A stretch of 64,000 bases of DNA from Nitrospira sp. (GCA_037045225.1 JBAOHZ010000009.1:930001-994000), one strand, 5' to 3'; positions 1 to 9,261 are shown, numbered from the stretch's first letter. Numbers and translations: made by a program. Notes: generated from the sequence alone by a model not told the origin.

Positions 1-1
1 C

Positions 2-325
2 GGAGATATCCGTGCGGTTCTCGTCGATGTCGATCCGGAGGAGACCGCCCGGGTGGAGATTCAGTGGGCTCAGTGGGGTTGCGGCGTCCCTCTCACGGTA
101 CTCCCTTCTCCTTACAGATCGGTCTTAAGCTCTTTACTCGATTATCTTGAACAGGTCTTACAGAAGGATCAGGAATGTTGGGTGACAGTGGTGATACCGG
201 AAATTCTCCCCGCCCGTTGGTGGCAAAATATTCTCCATAATCAACGAGCCTTCATGCTGAAAGGCGCCCTCCTGTTTAAGGACCGCGTCATCCTAACCGA
301 CGTGCCCTACCACCTCACGAGGTGA
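2..325 (+). CDS. APC-type amino acid permease, C-terminal fragment
   Basis: The frame is open from the left edge to a TGA at 323-325, so only the last 107 residues are in the window. They form a soluble tail (PYRSVLSSLLDYLEQV, then VVIPEILPARWWQNILHNQ and a final ILTDVPYHL) that I recognise as the cytoplasmic C-terminal domain found on many bacterial APC-superfamily permeases. The membrane part lies outside the window. The first GTG inside the window, at 53, is an internal codon and not a start. The stop is followed closely by the next gene. Function rests on family resemblance; the transported substrate cannot be told. Confidence 0.7.
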   Translation, partial: GDIRAVLVDVDPEETARVEIQWAQWGCGVPLTVLPSPYRSVLSSLLDYLEQVLQKDQECWVTVVIPEILPARWWQNILHNQRAFMLKGALLFKDRVILTDVPYHLTR

Positions 326-354
326 GCATGCGACCGACACCATCCCGAGGCTCA

Positions 355-1449
355 ATGAACAGGAGGACGGCCGGAGCGTGCCTCAGTGCGCTCACACTAT
401 TGCTGTGTGTACCTGTGGGGCCGGCATCGGCGTTTAAGATCGTCGCTCCGACCGACGGTGCGGTCTTGACTTCCGGACAGGCGGTTCCTGTTGAGATTGA
501 AGCAGGGAGAGAAGCAGGTCTCGTCGAGGTACGCTACTACTGGTACCCGGAACAGACCGAGGCCCTCGTCGAGCAAGGAGAAGAACGAACGGGAAAACCC
601 TCCCAAGGCAGCATGGCCTCGGAGAAATATTGGCAGAAAGACAGCATCACTGGAGCACCGGTCGTAGCCCTGCCCGCGCTGACCTCCACCGTCGACCGCG
701 TACCACCCTATGGCGGCGCGTTGCCTGTCCCGTCAGACGCCATCGGCCGCATGCGACTGCTGGCCATCGCTGATATTTCACAAGGCCGCCTGGGCCGCAA
801 AACCGTATTTGATGAAGTCTTCGTCACCGTCCGACCTGCTGCAGATCTGCTATCGATCGACTTCGAGACAGAGAAACCGCTGCAGCTTGGTCGTACCGGA
901 CAATCCTCTGCCTACGGTCACGTCGATTCGCTCGGCAAGATCTTCGAACTCCCCGTCGTGGGGGAATTCGCCGACGGAGTGATACGCCCCTTGTCGTCGC
1001 CCAGTACCGGCACGAAATACACCTCCGGCGATGACCATATCCTCAAAGTCTTGCCGGACGGCCTGCTGCAGATTGTCGGCAACGGCAAGACCTCACTCAC
1101 GGTGACCAATCGTGACAAACAAGCGACGCTGGACATACGAGTAGAGGTCAATCCCGAGACGAACGAACCGCCGATTGCCGACGCCGGTGCCGCCAAAACG
1201 GTCAAGGCTGGCGCGAAGGTACGCCTGAGTGGATTGCAGAGTCGCGACCCGGAGGGTGAAGCCCTATTTTATGCCTGGAGTCAGATACGCGGCAGCAAAG
1301 TCGCGATGCTCGACGTGAACATGCCGGAGCCCTCGTTTACCGCGCCCTATGTATCAGAAACACGCACTTTTCGCTTTAAGCTACGCGTGACGGACAAGAA
1401 GGGTGCGGACAGTGTGCCGGCATTCGTCGACGTCACCGTCGAGCCTTGA
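355..1449 (+). CDS. Secreted PKD/K319L-like domain protein
   Basis: I chose ATG 355 because GAGG lies 4 nt before it and it opens a clean signal peptide (MNRRTAG, hydrophobic LSALTLLLCVPV, then PASA before FK). Earlier in-frame starts at 322 (GTG, overlapping the upstream stop) and 328 are possible. The mature protein has an Ig-like stretch after the signal (KIVAPTDGAVLTSGQAVPV), a middle part without a family I can name, and a C-terminal Ig/PKD-like domain over about the last 90 residues (PPIADAGAAKTVKAGAKVRL, SRDPEGEALFYAWSQI, FRFKLRVTDKKG). Such domains usually serve adhesion or protein binding outside the cytoplasm. The partner is unknown. Confidence 0.75.
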   Translation: MNRRTAGACLSALTLLLCVPVGPASAFKIVAPTDGAVLTSGQAVPVEIEAGREAGLVEVRYYWYPEQTEALVEQGEERTGKPSQGSMASEKYWQKDSITGAPVVALPALTSTVDRVPPYGGALPVPSDAIGRMRLLAIADISQGRLGRKTVFDEVFVTVRPAADLLSIDFETEKPLQLGRTGQSSAYGHVDSLGKIFELPVVGEFADGVIRPLSSPSTGTKYTSGDDHILKVLPDGLLQIVGNGKTSLTVTNRDKQATLDIRVEVNPETNEPPIADAGAAKTVKAGAKVRLSGLQSRDPEGEALFYAWSQIRGSKVAMLDVNMPEPSFTAPYVSETRTFRFKLRVTDKKGADSVPAFVDVTVEP

Positions 1450-1837
1450 CGGCGGCTGAAAAAGGCCCCGGGGGCGTTCTCCGTCGTGCCCTTCCTTACG
1501 ACGTACCATCAAGGCACGCCTCAGCCACCGCACTCCTTCAACGCCCCTTCGTTGCGAAGATAACGAGCGCTGCGAGACAGATTCGCGCTCTTGGTAGAGT
1601 CTGCAGGAGACATGCGGCGAACAGATTCAGTCAAAAACTCCGCCTACCCTATCTTCTTGGATATTCATCGTATCTTGCTGGATACGACGACTGGAAATAT
1701 GACGGGACAATCTGCGCGAGTCACGTCCATCATGCGGCGGCGGAAATCCACATCGCACTGCCGCATGCAGAGAACTGATTCTCCACACGAGATGTCATGC
1801 CGTGAGCAGTAACGTTTGGCAGGCAACATGACCGTGC
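1450..1837. other. Intergenic, no gene recognised
   Basis: This 388-base gap lies between the ends of two convergent genes. Open frames across it show no recognisable domain or ribosome-binding site. A short inverted repeat (CGTATC, 6-nt loop, GATACG) sits near 1668-1687, but no T-run follows it. I see nothing else. Confidence 0.5.
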
Positions 1838-3388
1838 TTAGACCAGACTAAACAACTCTCGGGCACGGGCCAACTCGGCCCGATGGCGGCGTAAGGCAGG
1901 GCCGAACGACGACCGGCTCACATCCTTCTCATGGGTCAGCATCTGTTGTTCGATCTGCGCGAGGATATCTCCCAATTGTGCCACCGCTCGCTTTCCTCCG
2001 CGAGTCAGCCATTTGAAGTGGCCGCCAGCGAGGTCAAGATCCTTCAGGGAATAACGCACCGAGTCGATTTCTTCGAGGCAGCGGTAGCGTGCCCGATCGA
2101 GATCGCGCACGCTTAGACCGGCCTTTTTCCATCGTGCGCTCCCTGCCCGACCGGACCCCCAGGTGGCCAACCGCTCAAACAACATCGCCCCCATGGTGAA
2201 CGTGAAAGTTGCGTGCAGAATCCCCCTCAGCGGCCGCAAACTGCGCCGCCAGGGCGAATAGAAAATTTCCTGATTGTGATCGTGCTGATACATCACGTCT
2301 TTACGCAGGAGCAGATTGAGATGGTGATGGCTGTTCTCATGAATCAGATCGTCGATCAAATCGAGCCGGTCGCGATCAAAGCAATTGATGGCGGACAGGC
2401 CGGGACGGTGCCGATAGCTGAAGCTCACAACCCCGGTGGCTTTGAGTGGCACGACCCGCGAAGTCAGCAATGCAAGCAACCGATCCCCCTCCGGCCAGGC
2501 GGAGCCAATAACGGATAGTGCCTGTCGCATGCGTATGGCAATCTCCGGCCTCGTCGGCCGCACCCCCACCGGCGTCTTATCTTTTCCATAGACCAGTGTC
2601 GGCCCAAGTACAAGCGAGCCATATCGGCTCTCCCTAAGGCATTGCGGCTCGAGACGGCACCAATGCCATCGCGCCTTCTTGCCGTATGCCACCATGACAT
2701 AGTCCTGATCGCCCACCAACAGATCGATCCCGGACGGCTTGATCAGAAATTCGGCCTGCCCTCCTGCCCGTTTGAGGGCTGATCGAACCGGCCCTGGAGC
2801 CGCATAGGACACACCGGCTATCCCGATCGCACATGTCCAGGGTAATTCCACACGTTCCACATTCGCATTCAAATCACAGGGCACCAGCCAGGCACCCTTG
2901 CCCTGTCCGGCCACCCACTCACAAGCCAGCCGAGGAGCCAGACAGACCGACTCTTGCGTGACGTCCCTGGCCAGTCGTTGGCAAAAAACGGTCAGTCGGC
3001 CAAGCAGGAGGCGCGGCTCAGACCGGCCGTTGGGGAAAATTTCATCGGCATACCCGTGCTCATAGAACTTTTCGCTAAACTCCGCACGGAGCTGCGTAGC
3101 AATTTCGCCGCGAGATCGCTCCCTCCTCACCTGAACCAGGATATCGATGAAATACAGCAAGTCGTTCAACGACTCGATCCACCCGACTACCTTCCAGTTG
3201 CTGTATTCCTCCAGGGTGAACGACTGTCCCAACCTGCGAAACCAATCGATCGGCAATACAAACGTGCAGACAGCATCGGCATAATTCTGCTCAAAATCCT
3301 GGCACACATCCATGAGCAACCTGCGCATCAGTCGTCGCAGCTCCACCGTCAGCCGCTCAAGTACCTGTGCCTCCAGCAATGTCTTCAT
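1838..3388 (-). CDS. HExxH-motif protein, putative peptide-modification type
   Basis: The 516-residue product starts at ATG 3388, where AGGGGAGG lies 7 nt upstream on the minus strand; a longer in-frame start at 3445 lacks this. The key feature is HENSHHHLNLLL near residue 350, a metalloprotease-like HExxH, followed about 30 residues on by YSPWRRSLRPLRGILHATF. This pairing is what I know from the HEXXH domain of putative RiPP peptide-modification proteins, where the SPWR..RPLRG..H block follows the zinc motif. The first 300 residues are mostly helical with no domain I recognise. No signal peptide is visible, so it is probably cytoplasmic. No precursor peptide, radical SAM enzyme or exporter adjoins it, so its substrate is unknown. 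It could instead be a stand-alone metallopeptidase. Confidence 0.7.
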   Translation of the reverse strand: MKTLLEAQVLERLTVELRRLMRRLLMDVCQDFEQNYADAVCTFVLPIDWFRRLGQSFTLEEYSNWKVVGWIESLNDLLYFIDILVQVRRERSRGEIATQLRAEFSEKFYEHGYADEIFPNGRSEPRLLLGRLTVFCQRLARDVTQESVCLAPRLACEWVAGQGKGAWLVPCDLNANVERVELPWTCAIGIAGVSYAAPGPVRSALKRAGGQAEFLIKPSGIDLLVGDQDYVMVAYGKKARWHWCRLEPQCLRESRYGSLVLGPTLVYGKDKTPVGVRPTRPEIAIRMRQALSVIGSAWPEGDRLLALLTSRVVPLKATGVVSFSYRHRPGLSAINCFDRDRLDLIDDLIHENSHHHLNLLLRKDVMYQHDHNQEIFYSPWRRSLRPLRGILHATFTFTMGAMLFERLATWGSGRAGSARWKKAGLSVRDLDRARYRCLEEIDSVRYSLKDLDLAGGHFKWLTRGGKRAVAQLGDILAQIEQQMLTHEKDVSRSSFGPALRRHRAELARARELFSLV

Positions 3389-3726
3389 TCGCAGCCTCCC
3401 CTGACTACAGCCGATCCCCCGTGGGCACTCTACGCGAGTGCCCACCAGCAGACAAGAACCGTCGTGGGTGCCGAATCGAGAGAGCTCCCCTAGCGATTCC
3501 TCCGAATCTGGCTCGATTTTGCTTCGTCGCCTTCGGGTAAAAGGGGTATGCCCTATTTGTTGCCTATTCTTAACTCTGTCTCTAGAGGACCAGCTGAAGT
3601 CTATGCCCCCCCCAAAGAATTACCAATTCTGGGGACTAGTCACACGGCCAACCTTAGAATAAGGTTGGTAACAACGGCAGACCAACCCTCTAGTGCTAAT
3701 AGTAGCAACCGCGTAATGGGGGCATC
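3389..3726. other. Divergent intergenic region
   Basis: This gap separates the divergent HExxH and PilZ genes and should hold both promoters. The clear structure in it is the perfect hairpin at 3648-3668, listed separately. A run of C residues occurs around 3606-3613. I could not fix a -35/-10 pair with confidence. Confidence 0.5.
3648..3668. repeat. Perfect 9-bp inverted repeat upstream of PilZ gene
   Basis: CCAACCTTA and its exact complement TAAGGTTGG are separated by GAA. The element ends 58 nt before the PilZ start codon. No T-run follows, so it is not a typical terminator. It may be an operator or a 5' leader hairpin. Confidence 0.6.
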
Positions 3727-4080
3727 ATGAGAAAGCGATATAGCCAACGAGTCTCGGTCGACTGTTCGGTGATACTTGCCGGAGAGAATGTCGTTGCTGA
3801 AGGTCGCGTGCTCGACCTGTCACTTCCAGGCTGCCTCCTGGAGAGCTCGAAAAAAATGTATCCAGGAGAATATATTCAACTTCAATTGTTCCTGCCCGAC
3901 CAACAGCCCCCGCTACATGTCACACTCGCAGCCGTCCGATGGGCTGACGGATTTAAGTTTGGCACCGAATTTATTCGCACATCCAGAATCGACCAAGATC
4001 GCCTCGACGAATTCATGCGTAGGCATCCTCGATATGGCGGCTCAGCAACCCGGAAAGTGCGGCCAGCTCTCATTACATAA
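3727..4080 (+). CDS. PilZ domain protein (first of pair)
   Basis: The 117-residue protein is a single PilZ domain. The N-terminal RKRYSQR and the downstream DLSLPGCLLES match the RxxxR and (D/N)xSxxG c-di-GMP-binding motifs, followed by beta strands ending in FGTEFIRTS. PilZ proteins act as small c-di-GMP receptors for motility, surface polysaccharide or adhesion. GGGGG lies four bases before ATG. A second PilZ gene follows after 21 nt in the same direction, so the two are probably co-transcribed. The output partner is not evident. Confidence 0.85.
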   Translation: MRKRYSQRVSVDCSVILAGENVVAEGRVLDLSLPGCLLESSKKMYPGEYIQLQLFLPDQQPPLHVTLAAVRWADGFKFGTEFIRTSRIDQDRLDEFMRRHPRYGGSATRKVRPALIT

Positions 4081-4101
4081 CCACGCTGGGGGAGGCGCAC
4101 C

Positions 4102-4443
4102 ATGCCGAAGCACTTTAAGCTCCGTACCTTCCAGAGAGCCATGATTTGTGGCACGGGATACTATCTTTCGGAAGATTTTCTGGGGAAAGGTACCGTCTGG
4201 GACATGTCGTCAGGAGGATGGCGAATCCAAGGTGACCATCAAGTCAAGATTGGCATGAGACTCACGCTACGAATGGACCTACCTGAGGAACAGGTCCCAC
4301 TGGAAATCGAACAGGCCGTCGTACAATGGATCAGCGGACAGGACTTCGGGGTCCACATCCAAAAAATTCACCGCTCAGCGGCACTCAAACTGGAACGTTT
4401 CGTCGGACGCCACCTGTGTATACTTCCCCACGTTGAGCGCTAA
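4102..4443 (+). CDS. PilZ-like protein (second of pair)
   Basis: The 113-residue product is again PilZ-sized. It carries DMSSGGWRI in place of (D/N)xSxxG and the typical closing strand QWISGQDFGVHIQKI. The N-terminal arginine motif is weaker here (KLRTFQRAM), so c-di-GMP binding is less certain than for the upstream neighbour. GGGAGG precedes ATG by six bases. The last 4 nt overlap the end of the convergent response-regulator gene. It may have arisen by duplication of the neighbour, though the two now share little beyond the fold. Confidence 0.75.
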   Translation: MPKHFKLRTFQRAMICGTGYYLSEDFLGKGTVWDMSSGGWRIQGDHQVKIGMRLTLRMDLPEEQVPLEIEQAVVQWISGQDFGVHIQKIHRSAALKLERFVGRHLCILPHVER

Positions 4444-5855
4444 GCATCCCTGACTTCCTCCGTTACTTCCTCCAGATCGCTCAGATCAAGATCCGGACGC
4501 TCTTTCAGCATGGATGGATGTAATCCATATTTCTTCAACATCTTATAGAAATCTGCACGGTATCTGCCGGCAAATTGTGCGGCACGAGAGATATTCCCTC
4601 CCGTCATCTGGAGCACATTGCGCAAGTAGGTCCGCTCAAACTCCTCCTTGGCTTCGGTCAATGGTTTCAGGCCAATGTCCGACGTCACGCCAGCCGTTGG
4701 AAGCAAGTCTGGCAACACCATATCCTGCCGAGACATCACTACGGCCTTCTCCACTGCGTTTTCCAGCTCCCGTACATTGCCCGGCCAAGGATAGGCCATC
4801 AGTCGATGCATGGCGGACGGGGTAAATCCTCGAACATCCTTATTCGAGCGTTTGGCGCTCTGTTTCAGGAAGTGTTGCGCGAGAAGCGGGATATCGTCTT
4901 TCCGTTCACGCAACGGTGGAACCAAGAGGGGCACTACAGATATTCGGTAGTAGAGATCATGCCGGAAAGCTCCACTCTTCACACTTTCCGCTAAATCTTT
5001 GTTGGTCGCTGTGATAATCCGCACGTCGATCTTCGTTGCATGATCGGCGCCGACCTCCCACACTTCCCGTTCCTGCACCGCACGTAGAAGTTTCACCTGC
5101 ATCGGCAAGGACATTTCAGCAATCTCGTCAAGGAAGAGAGTCCCCCCGTTCGCACTTTGAAAGAGACCCCGCTTGGCAGTCATGGCGCTGGTAAATGCGC
5201 CACGAATATGTCCGAATAATTCACTTTCGAAGAGTCCCTCGCTGATCGCCGCACAATTCAAGGCCACGAAAGGCCCTTTGGAGCGACGACTATTCGCATG
5301 GAGGACACGAGCCAGGACTTCTTTCCCCGTTCCGGTCTCGCCGGTTAAGAGAATGGTGGCATCTGAATCCGCGATTTGCGCGACCTGTTGAAACAATCGC
5401 TGCATGGCAGGACTTCTGGCAATCACGTTCTCCAGGCCGTACAGCTCTTTCACTAACGATTTGAGTCGTTGAATCTCCCGCGTCATCCGCAGTTGGATCA
5501 GTGCCTTGTCAATCGTGGCTTTCAATTCTTTGTCATCGAACGGCTTGGTCAGATAACCGAACGCCCCGCGTTGCATCGCCTCCACGGCATTAGGGATACT
5601 TCCGTGGGCCGTAAGGATGATGACCGGCAAACCGGGCTGAATCTGTAGGAGGTCTTCGGTCAGCACCAGTCCATCCTCTGCTCGTAACCGTAAGTCGGTA
5701 ATGGCGATGTCAAACGTTTCCTGGCGCGCGGCCATGAGCGCATCCCGGCTACAGGTGCACGGCGTCACCGAAAGACCAAGCGCTGAGAGGCGCATCCTCA
5801 ACAGATGCAACAGGCCTTCGTCATCATCTACGACAAGAATGCGTTCCTGCTCCAT
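4440..5855 (-). CDS. glrR: Sigma-54 response regulator, GlrR-like
   Basis: The 471-residue NtrC-family activator has a receiver domain (DDD at 10-12, phospho-acceptor Asp54 in ITDLRL), an AAA+ domain (Walker A GETGTGKE near 172) and a C-terminal Fis-type helix-turn-helix (GGNISRAAQFAGRYRADFYK). That last motif closely resembles E. coli GlrR/QseF. The sigma-54 contact loop reads GAFTSA at 219-224 instead of GAFTGA. The gene begins 8 nt after a small lipoprotein gene, itself behind a histidine kinase: the glrK-qseG-glrR order of enterobacteria. It should activate sigma-54 promoters, in enterobacteria linked to envelope stress and small RNAs. Targets here are unknown. Confidence 0.85.
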   Translation of the reverse strand: MEQERILVVDDDEGLLHLLRMRLSALGLSVTPCTCSRDALMAARQETFDIAITDLRLRAEDGLVLTEDLLQIQPGLPVIILTAHGSIPNAVEAMQRGAFGYLTKPFDDKELKATIDKALIQLRMTREIQRLKSLVKELYGLENVIARSPAMQRLFQQVAQIADSDATILLTGETGTGKEVLARVLHANSRRSKGPFVALNCAAISEGLFESELFGHIRGAFTSAMTAKRGLFQSANGGTLFLDEIAEMSLPMQVKLLRAVQEREVWEVGADHATKIDVRIITATNKDLAESVKSGAFRHDLYYRISVVPLLVPPLRERKDDIPLLAQHFLKQSAKRSNKDVRGFTPSAMHRLMAYPWPGNVRELENAVEKAVVMSRQDMVLPDLLPTAGVTSDIGLKPLTEAKEEFERTYLRNVLQMTGGNISRAAQFAGRYRADFYKMLKKYGLHPSMLKERPDLDLSDLEEVTEEVRDA

Positions 5856-5863
5856 GGCGATCC

Positions 5864-6673
5864 CTATGGTTTGGACGACTCCGACTGTTGTGGTGAAACG
5901 ACATTCGACGGGGGTTTGATCGGACGGGTTTTCCCTCTCATTTCCTGATCAATGCGTTTGAGCGCTTCCAACTGACCGGTGAGTTCCTCGATCCTTCGAT
6001 CACGCTCGTTCACTTGTCGCTGCAGGCTTTGAAGGGTGGCGGGCTCGATGGACATACGAGGGCTTTCCCGTCTGGAATTGAACAACTCGACCTTTCGCTC
6101 CTGGTCCTGAAGCTCCCGCTGCACCGCCTCCAGCGTCTGAGTTTCACTATCTTGCAGCGCCCGCAACTGCTGAATCGTGAGTTCGCGATCAAGCAGATCA
6201 TGGACTGTTCGCTCAATGGTCTGGGAGAGAATCGTCTGTGTGTGGGCGATGGCTGGAGCACTCCACACGGAACGGATCCAGGATTGATCGGCGGGCACTT
6301 CTTCACCCTGTAGCAATTGCAGCCAGAGGCGGCTCGATGCAGCTAATTGGCCTTTCGGCGCGACCGCAATGACCTTCTCAAAATACTGGCTGGCTGACTC
6401 GCGACTTTCATACAACGACGCCAGCGCCCGCGCGAAGAATACATGATCACAGGTATTTTTACTAGCGCATTTGGATGCCAGCTGATTTTCTTTACGTATA
6501 AGAGCCTGGAGAGCCTTACTGTCACCCCTCTCACCGGAAAAGTAGGGGGCCTGGAGAGGGGGCGGAGTTACGGTGCTGCAGCCAGCAGACAATCCTCCCC
6601 CTAGCGCAAGCAAGACCAGGCTTATAGTCAAAAAAACCTGCACTATGCGAATAACCCCGGTTTGGTCAGACAC
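5864..6673 (-). CDS. QseG-like lipoprotein between kinase and regulator
   Basis: The 269-residue protein has a hydrophobic segment (IVQVFLTISLVLLALGGG) ending in the lipobox LSAGC. It continues with helical, repeat-like sequence and a long coiled coil (QLRALQDSETQTLEAVQREL, then RQVNERDRRIEELTGQLEAL). Its start overlaps the end of the kinase gene by 31 nt. By position it matches QseG, the outer-membrane lipoprotein between QseE/GlrK and QseF/GlrR, which is known to modulate the kinase. Direct sequence similarity is not obvious to me, so the name rests on position and type. Confidence 0.7.
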   Translation of the reverse strand: MSDQTGVIRIVQVFLTISLVLLALGGGLSAGCSTVTPPPLQAPYFSGERGDSKALQALIRKENQLASKCASKNTCDHVFFARALASLYESRESASQYFEKVIAVAPKGQLAASSRLWLQLLQGEEVPADQSWIRSVWSAPAIAHTQTILSQTIERTVHDLLDRELTIQQLRALQDSETQTLEAVQRELQDQERKVELFNSRRESPRMSIEPATLQSLQRQVNERDRRIEELTGQLEALKRIDQEMRGKTRPIKPPSNVVSPQQSESSKP

Positions 6674-8118
6674 AAGAAAAACCGAACCGTCGTTCCTTTC
6701 CCGACTTCACTCTCCACCCAAATACGACCACCATGAGCTTCCACTACCTTTTTGGCAAGGGCCAACCCCAGCCCGCTACCGACGGAGGCATGTCGTGTTT
6801 TGGTGCGGCCTTGATAAAATCGCTCAAAGATATGTGGCACTTCCTCCGCCGGGATACCGGGTCCCGAGTCCATCACATCAACGAACAGAAGCCCTTCATC
6901 ACGCCTCGGCGCCATCTGAAGTCTCACGGCTGCCCCTTCAGCACTGTACTTCAACGCATTCGAGAGCAGATTGTCCAGCACTTGTTCGATCCGCGTGCTG
7001 TCCGCCCGCACCCAGTACCGTTCAGGTGGCGCCTCCACCTGAAGCTGCACCTGCTTCGCATCAGCCAACAACCTGATTTTATTGACCGAAATATCTGCCA
7101 CGCGACGGAGATCTGTGGGAACAAACCGGTACTCCATCATACCGGACTCCATTTTCGACAGATCCAGAATGGTCGAAATAAGGGACATCAACCGGCGACT
7201 GCTATCCGACATGATCCGTAGCGTCGTGCGTTGGTCCTGTGTCAGGGGGCCTGGAATTTCATCCAGGAGCAGATGCGTCCCCTCCTGAATGGAGGCCATC
7301 GGCGTGCGCAGTTCGTGCGAGACGTGCGCAAGAAACTCGCTTTTAATATCGTCCAGTTGCTGCAGCCGGGCTCCCATCCACTTCACGGTATCGCCCAACT
7401 CGCGCAGTTCTCGCGGCGCCGGGCCATCCAAGCTGGCCTGAAAATTCCCCTGCCCCATCTCCTGAATCGTGGATTGTAGTCGCCGCAACGGACGAAGAAT
7501 GTTGTAACTTGCCACCGAAGCTAGACCGAGCCCGAATAACAACGCCACCAGGATCAACTGTCGCGTGACCGATTCCGCCTGAATCGAGCTGGCGCGAGAT
7601 TCATTGACCCCCACCGCAATACGTGATTCGTGCAGCCCAATGTACTGCTGTAAATTCGAGGCTATGCTGCCGGCCAACGCCTCCCGCCGCTCATCATAGT
7701 ACCCCACGTCCGACTGCACCGTTTGCCCTCCGGTCTCCGTCAGTTGTGTCTGAAACAGTTCCAAATGTGCCTGTTGAATCCGTTCGACCGCCTTGAGCAG
7801 TCGCATCTCCGACTCGGATGTGGCTTGCGCGAGCAAGCCTTGGAGGCCAAGCTGAAACTCTTTGCTTTCTGCGTCGAAGTCTTCGAGAAAGGTAGCGGCG
7901 GGCACCGCCACGTACTTTTTCTCGCTGTGAACCTGCTCGTAGAACGAGCTCAATAACCGTTTGGCTGACTCAATTTCAGGATGATGATGAGAACCGACCT
8001 CGGTATTGAGCCCAGCCAATGTTCGAATTTGCAACAACGCATAAACGTTGACGGCTGTCATCACTGCAATGATGACCACATACGTCAGAATCAGTCGCCA
8101 AAAAATCGAGAGGCGCAC
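6643..8118 (-). CDS. glrK: Sensor histidine kinase, GlrK-like
   Basis: GTG at 8118 starts the product MRLSIFWRLILTYVV, giving 491 residues with a first membrane segment at once. A longer open frame upstream does not look coding. A periplasmic helical sensor region follows, then a second membrane segment (LILVALLFGLGLASV), a HAMP linker and the kinase core: H-box SHELRTPMAS, N-box DNLLSNALKYS, G1 DSGPGIP and G2 GSGLGLALAKK. It should autophosphorylate and pass phosphate to the downstream receiver-AAA+-Fis regulator. Co-transcription with the lipoprotein and regulator is strongly suggested by overlap and spacing. The signal sensed is unknown. Confidence 0.85.
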   Translation of the reverse strand: MRLSIFWRLILTYVVIIAVMTAVNVYALLQIRTLAGLNTEVGSHHHPEIESAKRLLSSFYEQVHSEKKYVAVPAATFLEDFDAESKEFQLGLQGLLAQATSESEMRLLKAVERIQQAHLELFQTQLTETGGQTVQSDVGYYDERREALAGSIASNLQQYIGLHESRIAVGVNESRASSIQAESVTRQLILVALLFGLGLASVASYNILRPLRRLQSTIQEMGQGNFQASLDGPAPRELRELGDTVKWMGARLQQLDDIKSEFLAHVSHELRTPMASIQEGTHLLLDEIPGPLTQDQRTTLRIMSDSSRRLMSLISTILDLSKMESGMMEYRFVPTDLRRVADISVNKIRLLADAKQVQLQVEAPPERYWVRADSTRIEQVLDNLLSNALKYSAEGAAVRLQMAPRRDEGLLFVDVMDSGPGIPAEEVPHIFERFYQGRTKTRHASVGSGLGLALAKKVVEAHGGRIWVESEVGKGTTVRFFLCLTKPGLFA

Positions 8119-8273
8119 GCCGGCGCATTCTCCCCGGTGAATCGCACATGGATCAGGGCATTCTGTAGTGTAGGTTAAGCCATACACCACTTCGTACACG
8201 CCCTCAACAAGTTCTCCATATTGTGCAACGCACAGGGCACACAGGGATGGACGATGGACGGCTGGAGTGCGCC

Positions 8274-9092
8274 CTATCGAGCGGAGTCGTGGAACTGCGA
8301 TTGGTACAAGCGCTGTCGCCGAGAGGTTGCGGAGAGGGCGACGAACAGGTGGCCGCGAAAGATCAGCATGCCGACCATGAGCGGTGGGGTCAGCAGCAGG
8401 GCCATCATGCCGGTCAGTTCCGCAGAAATCCCGAAATCTGTGAGCCAGGCACTGAGCACGGTAAACGGCACAAACACCAGTTGGATGAAATCCAATCCCG
8501 CCCCCCGCCCCAGCTGACTGGACAGCTTGAAAAACAGGGAGAGTCCGAGAGGCGCCAGGACCAACGCCATCGGCAAGAACCATTCGATCCAGTTGTCGAG
8601 CACGAAATCGTAACTTCGCTTCAAGACATCAAGGGGTGAATCATGCCGGGTCAGATAGATGACTTCCGGCGCGGGGTTCAGGAGAATGAACACCAACAAC
8701 AAACAGGCGGTGACGAGAAACTGGCTGTCAGGGTTGGCGCGCAGGCTCGTATCCAGCAGCATGGTGGGAATCCACAACACAAACCCCACGCTGATGACGT
8801 CCCAGAAATAGTGCCCCATACTCTCGACCGCATCGCCGATCGTAATGGTCCGCATACCTTTCACAGACTGCTCGATCAGGCTGAGGATCGCACCGATCAG
8901 GACCGCATTGACGGCACCCAGCAAAAAGCCCCCGGCCATCCCCAGGGGGCGAGCCACCTGAAGGGCAAGCAACATGAGCAACGTGAATACGATGACGGCG
9001 AGTATCACCACCCAACCTCTGGCCAGGGAGCGGCCGGTTGCGTGCAGGGCATCCCGATAGAGATGCAAGGTCGAGGTAAATACGGTCAACAT
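8274..9092 (-). CDS. Multi-pass membrane protein, unknown function
   Basis: The 272-residue product from ATG 9092 has about five or six hydrophobic segments (VVILAVIVFTLLMLLAL, FLLGAVNAVLIGAILSLI, VISVGFVLWIPTMLL, FLVTACLLLVFILL, WFLPMALVLAPLGLSLF, MMALLLTPPLMVGML). No motif identifies a family. A TTG start at 9176 would add 28 residues; neither start has a convincing ribosome-binding site. It stands between the kinase operon and the divergent clpB gene. It may be a relative of the membrane proteins that assist other integral proteins, but I do not recognise it. Confidence 0.65.
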   Translation of the reverse strand: MLTVFTSTLHLYRDALHATGRSLARGWVVILAVIVFTLLMLLALQVARPLGMAGGFLLGAVNAVLIGAILSLIEQSVKGMRTITIGDAVESMGHYFWDVISVGFVLWIPTMLLDTSLRANPDSQFLVTACLLLVFILLNPAPEVIYLTRHDSPLDVLKRSYDFVLDNWIEWFLPMALVLAPLGLSLFFKLSSQLGRGAGLDFIQLVFVPFTVLSAWLTDFGISAELTGMMALLLTPPLMVGMLIFRGHLFVALSATSRRQRLYQSQFHDSAR

Positions 9093-9261
9093 GGGGTGTT
9101 CGCAAGGAGGCCGTTGCGCATTGCGGGGAAGTCCCTCCGCCCAGAGAAACCGGTTCCATCCATCGAAGGCGGACAATAAGCTGGAAGCTCACGGGAGGTC
9201 AAGTCAATCCACGGACCCTTTAGCCATAGAGCAGGAGCGGGATGCGGCCTGGGAGGCGGTA

